From Micromonospora musae (GTDB taxonomy: Bacteria; Actinomycetota; Actinomycetes; Mycobacteriales; Micromonosporaceae), in NCBI RefSeq assembly GCF_003626635.1, contig NZ_RAZT01000003.1, positions 372,001-436,000 of the forward strand: 64,000 nucleotides of DNA, written 5' to 3'. Below, piece after piece: positions 18,390 through 26,255 of this stretch (the first letter of the stretch is position 1; each line of letters starts with the position of its first letter). The position numbers and the translations under genes were made by a program. The notes below the pieces were generated by a model. That model saw nothing but the letters and a program-made list of their open reading frames with translations. It ran no database searches and had not been told where the DNA came from.

Positions 18390-19418
18390 TCAGCTGCCGA
18401 AGAAGACCTCGGCCTCGGCGTACCGCTCCAGCGGCACGGTCTTCAGCTCACGGGTGGCCTCGGCCAGCGGCACCCGGACGATGTCCGTGCTCTGCATCGC
18501 GACCATCTTGCCCCAGTCGCCCTCGTGCGCGGCGTCGATCGCCTGCAGGCCGAGGCGGGTGGCGAGCACCCGGTCGAACGCGGTCGGGGTGCCGCCGCGC
18601 TGGATGTGGCCCAGCACGACCGTGCGGGCCTCCTTGCCGGTCTTCGCCTCCAGCTGCTCGGCGAGCCACTGGCCGATGCCGCCGAGGCGGACGTGGCCGA
18701 ACGCGTCGAGCTCCTGGTTCTGCAGGACCATCTGGCCCTCCAGCGGCTGGGCGCCCTCGGCGACGACCACGATCGGGGCGTACTGGTGCTGGAAGCGCTT
18801 CTCGACGTAGCCGGCGACCTGCTCGACGTCGAAGTTCCGCTCCGGCAGGAGGATCACGTTGGCGCCGCCGGCGAGGCCCGCGTGCAGCGCGATCCAGCCG
18901 GCGTGGCGGCCCATCACCTCGACGACGAGGGTGCGGTGGTGGCTCTCGGCGGTGGTGTGCAGCCGGTCGATCGCCTCCATCGCGATGTTCACGGCGGTGT
19001 CGAAGCCGAACGTGTAGTCGGTGGCGCCCAGGTCGTTGTCGATCGTCTTCGGCACGCCGATGACGTGCACGCCCAGCTCGTAGAGCTTGGTGGCGACGCC
19101 GAGGGTGTCCTCGCCGCCGATCGCGATCAGGGCGTCCACGCCCTGCGCGGCGAGGTTGTCCTTGATCCGCTCCACGCCGTTCTCGATCTTGAACGGGTTG
19201 GTCCGGGACGAGCCGAGGATGGTGCCGCCGCGCGGCAGGATGCCGCGGACCTCCGCGATGCCCAGCGGCTTGGACAGACCCTCCAGCGGGCCCTTCCAAC
19301 CGTCCTGGAAGCCCACGAACTCGTGACCGTACGTGGCCACGCCCTTGCGGACCACCGCGCGGATGACCGCGTTGAGACCAGGGCAGTCGCCACCACCGGT
19401 GAGCACGCCGATACGCAT
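18390..19418 (-). CDS. pfkA: 6-phosphofructokinase, predicted pyrophosphate-dependent
   Basis: 342 residues from the ATG at 19418 (MRIGVLTGGGDCPGLNAVIR), with AGGAGG 11 bases upstream. It phosphorylates fructose 6-phosphate in glycolysis. The residue pair that separates phosphoryl donors is readable: GGEDT places Asp at position 104 and GVPKTIDND places Lys at 124. ATP-using enzymes have Gly at both positions, and PPi enzymes such as that of Amycolatopsis methanolica have Asp and Lys (family knowledge). I therefore predict pyrophosphate dependence and reversibility. Other motifs (VEVMGRHAGWIA, the PERNFDVEQV loop, LGHIQRGGTPTAFDR) are intact. It is followed by its own hairpin terminator and then proC. 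Confidence 0.93.
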   Translation of the reverse strand: MRIGVLTGGGDCPGLNAVIRAVVRKGVATYGHEFVGFQDGWKGPLEGLSKPLGIAEVRGILPRGGTILGSSRTNPFKIENGVERIKDNLAAQGVDALIAIGGEDTLGVATKLYELGVHVIGVPKTIDNDLGATDYTFGFDTAVNIAMEAIDRLHTTAESHHRTLVVEVMGRHAGWIALHAGLAGGANVILLPERNFDVEQVAGYVEKRFQHQYAPIVVVAEGAQPLEGQMVLQNQELDAFGHVRLGGIGQWLAEQLEAKTGKEARTVVLGHIQRGGTPTAFDRVLATRLGLQAIDAAHEGDWGKMVAMQSTDIVRVPLAEATRELKTVPLERYAEAEVFFGS

Positions 19419-19768
19419 GATCTGCTCATCCTCCTGGAGCATCAAGATGAAGCCCTCGTAAGCCCCAGGTTAGGTGTCGATCAGACATCGGCGCCGTTGC
19501 CGGCCCGGGGCGGGCCGTCACTGCGCACTGTAGTCCGCCCGTCCGAGCCGCGACAGCGCGGCCCGCGTGGTGCGCCCGGGAACGGGGTGTTCCGTGCCGG
19601 ACCTCCCGGTTTCCGCTCCGGCCCACCGGCGGTCGCCGCGCCGCGGACCCTCGTGGATCGCGCCGGCACCGTCACCGTGGGTGGCCGTCCGTCGCCCCGG
19701 CGGGCGCTCGTCGCCACCGGCGGACCGACCACCGCCCCGGCGGAGGAGAACCGCCCGCCGTCGGGGGC
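19419..19768. other. 350-bp intergenic region upstream of pfkA
   Basis: Holds the pfkA ribosome-binding site and leader and the region downstream of the exoribonuclease gene. No protein frame with the genome's codon bias, no tRNA-like fold and no clear repeat is seen. A pfkA promoter is expected here, but no good hexamer pair was recognised. Confidence 0.4.
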
Positions 19769-20266
19769 TCAGCGCGCGGTCATGGCCCGCCACCGGGCCA
19801 GGTTGTGCCGGGCGTCGACCAGCGCGTCGTGCCGGGCCGCCTCGGCCTCCGGCAGCGGCGGGCGGCCCCGGTCGTCCCAGAGCTGCCGCAGCTCCTTGGT
19901 GAACCGCGGGATCTCCCGGGGCAGCGCCGGCATCGCCCCCCACAGCTGCGCCAGCACCACGTGGTCGTACGCGGCGTACCAGGCCCACAGCTCGATCTGC
20001 TCCCCGGGGCGGCCGCGGACCGGCTCGGTCAGGAAGTCGTACAGCTCGTCCCGGATGCGCTCGCGGGAGCGCCAGGCGCGGTCGGCCGGGGACGGCAGCC
20101 GGTCCAGCACGTTGCGGCGGACCCACGGGATCGCCCGGGAGCCGTCGAACTCCGTGGAGACCGCGTAGAACTCGCGGCCGAACTCGTCGACGACGCCGAT
20201 CGAGACGAGGTCGACGATCGAGCCGTCCTCGATGAACTCGCAGTCGTAGAAGTAGCGGTAGGCCAT
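19769..20266 (-). CDS. DEDDh 3'-5' exoribonuclease, Rv2179c family (polyadenylate-specific AS type)
   Basis: 165 residues from the ATG at 20266 (MAYRYFYDCEFIEDGSIVDL), with GAGGA eight bases upstream; an ATG three codons earlier is within that ribosome-binding site. Seen: YDCEF with the metal-binding Asp and Glu of motif I, AWYAAYDHVVLAQLWG (motif II Asp), and HDALVDARHNL with the His/Asp of motif III, so a DEDDh exonuclease site is intact. M. tuberculosis Rv2179c, its positional counterpart next to aroG, is a metal-dependent exoribonuclease that trims 3' RNA overhangs. The 350-bp gap to pfkA downstream shows no shared operon signal. Confidence 0.9.
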   Translation of the reverse strand: MAYRYFYDCEFIEDGSIVDLVSIGVVDEFGREFYAVSTEFDGSRAIPWVRRNVLDRLPSPADRAWRSRERIRDELYDFLTEPVRGRPGEQIELWAWYAAYDHVVLAQLWGAMPALPREIPRFTKELRQLWDDRGRPPLPEAEAARHDALVDARHNLARWRAMTAR

Positions 20267-20628
20267 CACTGACATCCTCGCCCACCGCCGGTTCGGCGCG
20301 TCGGGCGGGGGCAGGCACCGCGGCCGACCCCGGGCCGGCGCTCCTCGTCGTACGCCGGCGGCGGCCGCGCGGGCCCGCACCCGCACGGCCGCCGCCGGCC
20401 GGATAACGCCTCCCCGGCCCCAGCAGCTGGATCCGCCACCCCACGATGCCGGTTGCCGCAGCTCGGGAGTGTCACGGAAGTGATTTCAGGGGTGTACAGC
20501 AAGCGACACGACCGTCATGATCTGATGTGTACCGCTACCCGCGCCGAACGGTGTCAGCTCACCAACCGTCGAGGCCCGTCAGGTTCACCGGTGCGTGTTG
20601 TGGTCCTTGACCGGGGAGGGGTTGGGCC
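20267..20628. other. 362-bp intergenic region between divergent exoribonuclease and Crp genes
   Basis: No gene is visible. A palindromic pair GTCAC-GGAA-GTGAT (20471-20484) in front of the Crp-family gene could be an autoregulatory site, although it does not match the classic TGTGA-N6-TCACA spacing. No tRNA-like fold. Confidence 0.35.
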
Positions 20629-21324
20629 GTGGAGGGGGTTCGCCTTCCGGAGCCGGGTGACGCACTCACGGGTGTGGAGATGTTCGCCGGGCTCGAGCCG
20701 GAGGTGCGGCAGCGCGTCATCGCCGCCGCCGTGCCACGCACGTACCGCAAGGGTCAGCTGCTCTTCGTCGAGAACGACCCGGGCGAGTCCCTGATCGTGC
20801 TGCGCCGGGGCGCGGTCGCGGTCTTCCGCACCGCCCCGACCGGCGAACGGGCCGTGCTGTCGGTGATCCGTCCCCCAGACGTGCTGGGCGAGGTCTCCCT
20901 GTTGGACGCCTCCACCCGCTCCGCCTCCGCCGAGGCGATCGAGGACTGCACCGCCCTCGCGCTCTCCCGGGGCGCCTTCATGGAGCTGGTGCACTCCAAT
21001 CCGCGCATCCTCGACGCCGTGATGCGGTCCCTCGGCGCGCTGATCCGCCGCCTCACCGAGCAGAACGCCGACCACGTCTTCCTCGACCTGCCCGGTCGGG
21101 TGGCCAAGACGCTGGTCCGGCTGGCCGGCGAGAGTCAGGCGCCGATGATCACCATCGAGCTCAACCAGAGTCAGCTGGCGGAGATGGCCGGCGGCTCCCG
21201 GCAGAGCGTCAACCAGGCGATCGGTTCGTTCGCCAACCGCGGCTGGCTGCGTACCGAGGGGCGCCGCATCGTGGTCACCGACGTGGCGGCGCTGCGCCGA
21301 CGCGCGGGCATGAACGACCGCTGA
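20629..21324 (+). CDS. Crp/Fnr-family transcriptional regulator
   Basis: 231 residues from a GTG preceded by GGGAGGGG. Residues about 15-130 are a cyclic-nucleotide-binding domain (KGQLLFVENDPGESLIVLRR; phosphate-cassette region VLGEVSLLDASTRSASAEAI, where the usual Glu and Arg-Thr/Ser are partly kept as GEVSLLD...TRSA), then a dimer helix, then a winged helix-turn-helix at about 165-220 (LNQSQLAEMAGGSRQSVNQA, recognition helix). Some members of this group bind cAMP and others do not; the conserved cassette favours binding. The large cyclase encoded next door is a possible source of signal, but that link is an inference. Convergent with a small gene. Confidence 0.88.
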   Translation: MEGVRLPEPGDALTGVEMFAGLEPEVRQRVIAAAVPRTYRKGQLLFVENDPGESLIVLRRGAVAVFRTAPTGERAVLSVIRPPDVLGEVSLLDASTRSASAEAIEDCTALALSRGAFMELVHSNPRILDAVMRSLGALIRRLTEQNADHVFLDLPGRVAKTLVRLAGESQAPMITIELNQSQLAEMAGGSRQSVNQAIGSFANRGWLRTEGRRIVVTDVAALRRRAGMNDR

Positions 21325-21335
21325 CGCCGGAGAGG

Positions 21336-21352
21336 AGACCGGCCGAGGGCCG
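21336..21352 (+). terminator. short hairpin after the Crp-family gene
   Basis: ACCGGCC and GGCCGGT pair over 7 bp with a three-base loop, 12 bases past the stop, followed by TT. Confidence 0.4.
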
Positions 21353-21477
21353 GTTGGCCGGGGATCGTCCGCATCGGACGGCCCGGTCCCCCACGCGGCC
21401 GGCTCGTCGTACGCCGACGCCGTCGGCGCAGACGGATGGGGCCGTCAGGCTCCTGCCCGCCGGCCCCACCCGGTTGC

Positions 21478-21723
21478 TCAGTTGTCGTTGTCGTCGGCCG
21501 GCGGGGCACCGGGCCCCGGGCCGATCTTGGTCGGATCGGTCGGCTTGGGCGCCGCGGGCGTGGTCGTCGTCTCCGCCGACCCGCTCGCCTGACCCTTGGG
21601 CTCTTCCACCATGCCCTGCTCCTCCAGCTCGGCGAGAATCACCGCGTCGACGTCGATCGTGTCCCCCGCAGCCCACACCCTGCCAGCCGGATCGGTCCAC
21701 GGGGCGGACAATCGCACCTGCAC
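21478..21723 (-). CDS. small acidic protein of unknown function
   Basis: 81 residues from a GTG at 21723 with CAGGAGAG six bases upstream. The first 40 residues form a compact domain (VQVRLSAPWTDPAGRVWAAG, DTIDVDAVILAELEEQGMV) that resembles the short barrel-like proteins known from phage head-fibre operons and also common alone in actinomycetes. The remaining half is a Thr/Pro/Gly-rich tail ending PPADDNDN. Function unknown. Its start lies about 200 bp from the divergent cyclase gene, and the two may share a regulatory region. Confidence 0.7.
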   Translation of the reverse strand: MQVRLSAPWTDPAGRVWAAGDTIDVDAVILAELEEQGMVEEPKGQASGSAETTTTPAAPKPTDPTKIGPGPGAPPADDNDN

Positions 21724-21940
21724 GGCACTCTCCTGACGTGAAATTTCCTGGTACGGAAGACTAGCCCCGACCGATCGGGCGCGAGGCCCGCCCGCACGTC
21801 GGGTACCCGACTGGGCCCGCGCGCGGCGATACTGGCGCTCTCTGCGTACGGAGCTGGACATCGACCTGAAGTGTGGACACTGCGCACGCGCGGCTGGACC
21901 GGACGACCGCTTCTGCGGCGGATGCGGCCAGCCGCTCGCC

Positions 21941-24900
21941 GTGAGCTGCGCGCAGTGTGGCCACGCCAACAGCACCGAGGCCAACTTCTGCACCAGCTGC
22001 GGGCACCCGCTGCGCGACCACGTGGTGACCGTCCAGGAGGACCGGCGACAGGTCAGTGTCCTCTTCGTGGACATCGTGGACTTCACCGCGTACGCCGAAC
22101 GGGCCGACCCGGAGCAGGCCCGTGGCCTGCAGCAGGCGTACTTCGCCGCGGTGCGCCGGATCGTGCACCAGTACGGCGGGGTGGTCGAGAAGTACATCGG
22201 CGACGCGGTGATGGCGCTCTTCGGCGCGCCGGTCGCCACCGACAACGACGCGCTGCGCTGTGTCCGCGCCGGCCTCGAGTTGCAACGCAACCTGGCCCGC
22301 CAGCCGGACGGCGCGCGGCCGGCGCTCGGCTTCCGGGTCGGTATCGCCACCGGTGAGGCCCTGGTCGACCTCTCGGCCACCCGCGACGGCGGCCAGGCGT
22401 TCGTGACGGGCGACGTGGTCAACACCGCCTCCCGGTTGCAGTCCCTCGCCCCGTCCGGCGGCGTCGTGGTCGACGAGGCCACCTGGTCGGCCACCCGTCA
22501 CGAGCTCGAGTACGCCGACCGTCCGCCGGTCACGCTGCGCGGCCGCTCGGCGGTGAGCCGCATCTGGCTGGCCGTCCGGGCCAAGCCGCACCGCGACCCG
22601 CGAACGGCCGAGCTGACCCCGATGGTGGACCGCGAGCACGAGCGCGGCCTGCTGGTCAACGCGCTGCACCGGATGGTCAATGAGCGGACGTCGCAGCTGA
22701 TGACGGTCTTCGGCCCGGCGGGGGTGGGCAAGAGTCGCCTGCTGCGCGAACTCGCCCGGCACGCCGGCAGCCTGCCCGGGCCGCCGATCACCTGGCTCGT
22801 CGGGCAGTGTCCACCGTTCGGCGAGAACGTCACCTGGGCGGCGCTCACGGACATCGTGAAGAGCTGGGTGGCGATGCCGGGGGCCGAGGACCCGGTGGCG
22901 CTGCGCGACCGGCTGCGCGCCCGGCTGGGTCAGCTCGCCGACCCGCACGCCGTACGGCTGGCCGAGGCGCTCGGCCCGCTGCTCGGTCTGCCGGGCGAGC
23001 GGCTCACCCTCGGCGAGACCGAGGCGGCGTGGCGGCGGTTCCTGCTCGCGTTGGCCGCCGCCGGGCCGACCGTGCTGGTCTTCGAGGACATGCACTGGGC
23101 CGACCAGACCCTGCTCGCCTTCGTCGAGCAGTTGGGCGCGACGGCCCGGGGCGTGCCGCTGCTGGTGGTCGCGACCGCCCGGCCGGAGCTGCGGGAGCGG
23201 CATCCGGCGTGGACCGGCACGATCAGCGGCGCCATGTCCATCTCGGTGCCGCCGATGCACGACTCCGACATCGACACCCTCTACTCGCTGCTGCTGGGGA
23301 AGGCGACGCTGCCGTCGACGCAGCGCACCCCGCTCATCGAGTTCGCCGACGGCAACCCGCTCTACGCGCAGGAGTACGCCCGGATGCTGCTCGACGGCGG
23401 CCTCCTGGACGGGGTCGGCTCGGTCGGGCCGGCCGGCGGCGCGGAGATGCCCCGGACGGTGCAGGCCGTCATCGCCAACCGGCTCGACCTGCTGGACCCG
23501 GCCGACCGGGCGGTCCTGCAGGCCGCCGCGGTGGTCGGCGTGCAGTTCTGGGCCGCGCCGGTGGCCACCGCGCTCGGCCGGCCGGTGGGCTGGGTGGAGC
23601 GGGCGCTGGACCGGCTGCAACGCCGTGACCTGGTGTACGAGCAGACCAGCACGACGATGCCCGGCCAGTCGGAGTACCGGTTCCGGCACGTCCTGGTGCG
23701 GGACGTCTGCTACCAGCGGCTGCCCCGGGCCGAGCGGGTGCTGCGCCACCACCACACCGCCGACTGGCTGGAGCAGCTCGCCGACGGCCGGCAGCACGAC
23801 CTGGCCGAGGTGCTGGCCAACCACCGCTGGGCGGCGCACGAGATCGCCCGGACGGTCGGCGTGGACACCAGCCCGTACGCCCGGCCGGCGCGCAACGCCC
23901 TGCACCGGGCGGCCCGGCGGGCGTACGAGCTGCACGCGCTGGAGACCGCCGCCACGCTGGTCGGGCGGGCGCTGGCGCTGGACCTGCCGCCGGATCCGGC
24001 GCTGGAGCTCTTCGACACCGAGCTGGCGTTCTACCGCGACGGCGACGCGTTCCTGGTGGCCGGCGGTGCGGACCTCCTGGCCCGGCTCGCCCGCCGGCTC
24101 ACCGAGGACGGTGACCGTACGGGCGCCGCGCGGGCCTGGACGCTCCTGGCGACCGCCGCCTGGAGCCGGGCCGACCGGCCGGCCACCCAGCGTTTCCTGG
24201 ACCGGGCGATCGGCCTCTACACCGAGCTGCCGGACAGCCAGGAGAAGGCGGGCGCCCTGCTGGAGCTCGCCCGGGTGCACATGCTCAACGCGGAGACCGA
24301 GCCGGCGTGCGCCGCCGCCCAGGCCGCCGCTGCGCTGGCCGAGCGGCTGCAGCTGCGGGAGTCGCAGGCGAACGCCCGGATCACCCTCGCCGTCGCGCGC
24401 TACATGGCCGGCTCCGGCGACGCGTACGCCGAGCTCGCCGAGGTGACCGAGCACTGCCGGCTGGAGCGGCTGGCCAGCCGCCGCCGGGCGGTGCAGAACC
24501 TCGCCTGGGCGTTGCAGGAGGAGGGGGACCTCGCCGGCTCGGCCCGGCTGGTGGACGAGCAGCGGACGCTGGACCTCGGCGGCGAGCACAGCATCGCCAC
24601 CAGCTTCGAGGACCAGTGGGCCCGGGCCTACTACGCGGGCGAGTGGACGTCGGCGTTGGCCACGGCCGCGGAGTCGACGCGCCGGCCGACCGCGGAGTGG
24701 GACCTGCACATCGTGGCGGTGTCGGGGTGGATGCGCGGGTTGCGCGTGACGCGGCCGCTGCGGGAGGCCGGGGCGGCCGGCGACGCCGGGGACCTGGTCG
24801 AGCAGGCGGTGGTCGCCGCGCGCCGCAGCGGCTTCCACCGGGTGCTGCGCTCCACGCTGGCGCACGCGGCGCTCTGCCGGGCGGTGCAGGGCCGGCGGGA

Positions 24901-25333
24901 CGAGGCGATGGCGCTGCTCACCGAGCTGGACGAGGACTGGCGGCGGACCCAGATGATCCCGTTCGCCGAGTGGGTGCCGGCGGTCGGGCACGTCGCCGGG
25001 GTGCTCGGCCCCGACGCGGCCCGGCTCGTGCGGGACCTGCTGGGCCGGGCGCCCCGGATGACCCCCTGGGCGCGGGCGGCCGGTCAGGTCGCCGACGCCG
25101 TCCTTGCCAACGCCGCGGGCGACCCCGGTACCGCCGCCGAGCTGATGCGGGGCGCGGCGGCGAGCTACGCGCGGATGACCGACGTGACCGACGAGATCAT
25201 CACGACCGCGCTGTCGATCGGTCCGCGCTCGGCGGTCGACCCGGCGGGCGCGGCCGAGGCCCGGGCCCGGCTGCACGAGTTCGCGATCCGCAACGACGCC
25301 GCCGGGCTGCTCCGGTTGGCGGGTGTCCGGTAG
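21941..25333 (+). CDS. zinc ribbon - class III adenylate/guanylate cyclase - AAA ATPase - TPR protein
   Basis: 1130 residues as drawn from the GTG at 21941. Order: zinc ribbon (CAQCGHANSTEANFCTSCGH), class III cyclase domain (VLFVDIVDFTAYAERADP with first metal Asp; YIGDAVMALFGAP with second), AAA/STAND ATPase at about 230-560 (Walker A FGPAGVGKSRLL; Walker B TVLVFEDMHWADQ), then about 550 residues of helical TPR-like repeats. It is a cytoplasmic signalling ATPase; whether it makes cAMP or cGMP cannot be read with confidence. A second, in-frame ribbon (CGHCARAAGPDDRFCGGCGQ) lies immediately upstream at about 21872-21935 with no ATG, GTG or TTG in front of it back to a stop at 21734, so the true start may be a rare codon. 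Its stop lies in a 60-bp tandem repeat. Confidence 0.88.
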   Translation: MSCAQCGHANSTEANFCTSCGHPLRDHVVTVQEDRRQVSVLFVDIVDFTAYAERADPEQARGLQQAYFAAVRRIVHQYGGVVEKYIGDAVMALFGAPVATDNDALRCVRAGLELQRNLARQPDGARPALGFRVGIATGEALVDLSATRDGGQAFVTGDVVNTASRLQSLAPSGGVVVDEATWSATRHELEYADRPPVTLRGRSAVSRIWLAVRAKPHRDPRTAELTPMVDREHERGLLVNALHRMVNERTSQLMTVFGPAGVGKSRLLRELARHAGSLPGPPITWLVGQCPPFGENVTWAALTDIVKSWVAMPGAEDPVALRDRLRARLGQLADPHAVRLAEALGPLLGLPGERLTLGETEAAWRRFLLALAAAGPTVLVFEDMHWADQTLLAFVEQLGATARGVPLLVVATARPELRERHPAWTGTISGAMSISVPPMHDSDIDTLYSLLLGKATLPSTQRTPLIEFADGNPLYAQEYARMLLDGGLLDGVGSVGPAGGAEMPRTVQAVIANRLDLLDPADRAVLQAAAVVGVQFWAAPVATALGRPVGWVERALDRLQRRDLVYEQTSTTMPGQSEYRFRHVLVRDVCYQRLPRAERVLRHHHTADWLEQLADGRQHDLAEVLANHRWAAHEIARTVGVDTSPYARPARNALHRAARRAYELHALETAATLVGRALALDLPPDPALELFDTELAFYRDGDAFLVAGGADLLARLARRLTEDGDRTGAARAWTLLATAAWSRADRPATQRFLDRAIGLYTELPDSQEKAGALLELARVHMLNAETEPACAAAQAAAALAERLQLRESQANARITLAVARYMAGSGDAYAELAEVTEHCRLERLASRRRAVQNLAWALQEEGDLAGSARLVDEQRTLDLGGEHSIATSFEDQWARAYYAGEWTSALATAAESTRRPTAEWDLHIVAVSGWMRGLRVTRPLREAGAAGDAGDLVEQAVVAARRSGFHRVLRSTLAHAALCRAVQGRRDEAMALLTELDEDWRRTQMIPFAEWVPAVGHVAGVLGPDAARLVRDLLGRAPRMTPWARAAGQVADAVLANAAGDPGTAAELMRGAAASYARMTDVTDEIITTALSIGPRSAVDPAGAAEARARLHEFAIRNDAAGLLRLAGVR

Positions 25334-25413
25334 CCGGGTCAGGCGGCCACCGGAGCACGCCGCCGGGCTGCTCGGGAACGGGGTGTCCGCTAGCCGGGTC
25401 AGGCGGCCACCGG
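25296..25413. repeat. two-copy tandem repeat (period 60-61 bp) spanning the facing ends of two convergent genes
   Basis: Copy 1 (25296-25353) and copy 2 (25357-25413) share CGCCGCCGGGCTGCTC at the left and GGGTGTCCG-TAGCCGGGTCA at the right. Each copy contains both TAG (stop of the plus-strand cyclase gene in copy 1) and TCA (stop of the minus-strand plsC in copy 2). The arrangement implies that the two genes once ended within a few bases of each other and were pushed apart by a tandem duplication. Confidence 0.85.
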
Positions 25414-26091
25414 CGCGGCAGGCTGGTTCTTCATCTTCTGCGCGTACACGTCGACATACTCGCGGCCGGAGAGCTCCATCAGGTCGTACATGATCTCGTC
25501 GGTGACCGCACGCTCGACGAACCGGTCACCGGTCAGGCCGCGGTAGCGGGAGAAGTCGAGCGGGGCCCCGAACCGGATCCGCACCCGGGCGATCTTCGGG
25601 ATCAGCTTGCCGGGTGGCTGGATCTCGTCGGCGTTCAGCATCACCACTGGCACCACCGGCGCGCCGCTCTCCAGGGCCAGCCGGGCCACCCCGGTCTTGC
25701 CCCGGTAGAGCCGGCCGTCCGGCGAGCGGGTGCCCTCCGGGTAGATGCCGGCGATGCCCCCGCCCCGCAGCACCTCCAGCTGGGTGTCGAGGGCGGCTCG
25801 GGCCGCCCGCCCGCCGGAGCGGTCGACGGGGATGGTGCCGGTGCTGACGAAGAACATCTTGGTCAGCCAGCCCTTGATCCCCTTGCCGGTGAAGTACTCG
25901 GCCTTGGCCACGAAGGTGACCTTCCGCTTGACCATCAACGGGGTGAAGATCGAGTCGGAGAAGGAGAGGTGGTTGCTGGCCAGGATCACCGGGCCGGTGG
26001 CCGGTACGTGGTGCAGCCCCTCCACCTGCGGACGGAAGAGCACCCGCAGCAGCGGGCCGAGCAGGACGTACTTCATCAGCCAGTAGAACAC
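25399..26091 (-). CDS. 1-acyl-sn-glycerol-3-phosphate acyltransferase family
   Basis: 230 residues from the GTG at 26091, chosen because GAAAGGA lies six bases upstream. A PlsC-like membrane-associated acyltransferase. Seen: NHLSFSD (the NHx4D catalytic motif, about residue 38), FVAKAEYF, GTIPVDRSGG and the acyl-acceptor motif YPEGTRSPDGRLYRGKTGVA. Ends with NQPAAPVAA. M. tuberculosis Rv2182c, a phospholipid acyltransferase, lies at the same place in the conserved block. Likely adds the second acyl chain in phosphatidic acid synthesis, although related enzymes acylate other lipids. Divergent from the serine hydrolase lipoprotein gene. Confidence 0.9.
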   Translation of the reverse strand: MFYWLMKYVLLGPLLRVLFRPQVEGLHHVPATGPVILASNHLSFSDSIFTPLMVKRKVTFVAKAEYFTGKGIKGWLTKMFFVSTGTIPVDRSGGRAARAALDTQLEVLRGGGIAGIYPEGTRSPDGRLYRGKTGVARLALESGAPVVPVVMLNADEIQPPGKLIPKIARVRIRFGAPLDFSRYRGLTGDRFVERAVTDEIMYDLMELSGREYVDVYAQKMKNQPAAPVAA

Positions 26092-26255
26092 CGGCGTCCT
26101 TTCCCAGTGGCGGTCACGACGTCGTCCGCCCTCGGCCTGTCGGTCGGGAGGCCGGACGGTTGTCAGGGGAAGAAGCCTACGAAGCACGGGCACCGGCCAC
26201 AACGGACTCCTCGGCGGACTGGCACCTGTCGATTTCGCCTGTCATGATGCGCCGC

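Noticed and set aside
19446..19768. Possible small gene between pfkA and the exoribonuclease
   Set aside because: No frame has both a ribosome-binding site and the expected third-position GC pattern.
21761..25276. Very long open frame (over 1100 codons) on the minus strand
   Set aside because: It is the mirror of the cyclase-AAA gene: low-complexity Arg/Gly/Val-rich translation, no domains, and the plus strand has all the family motifs.
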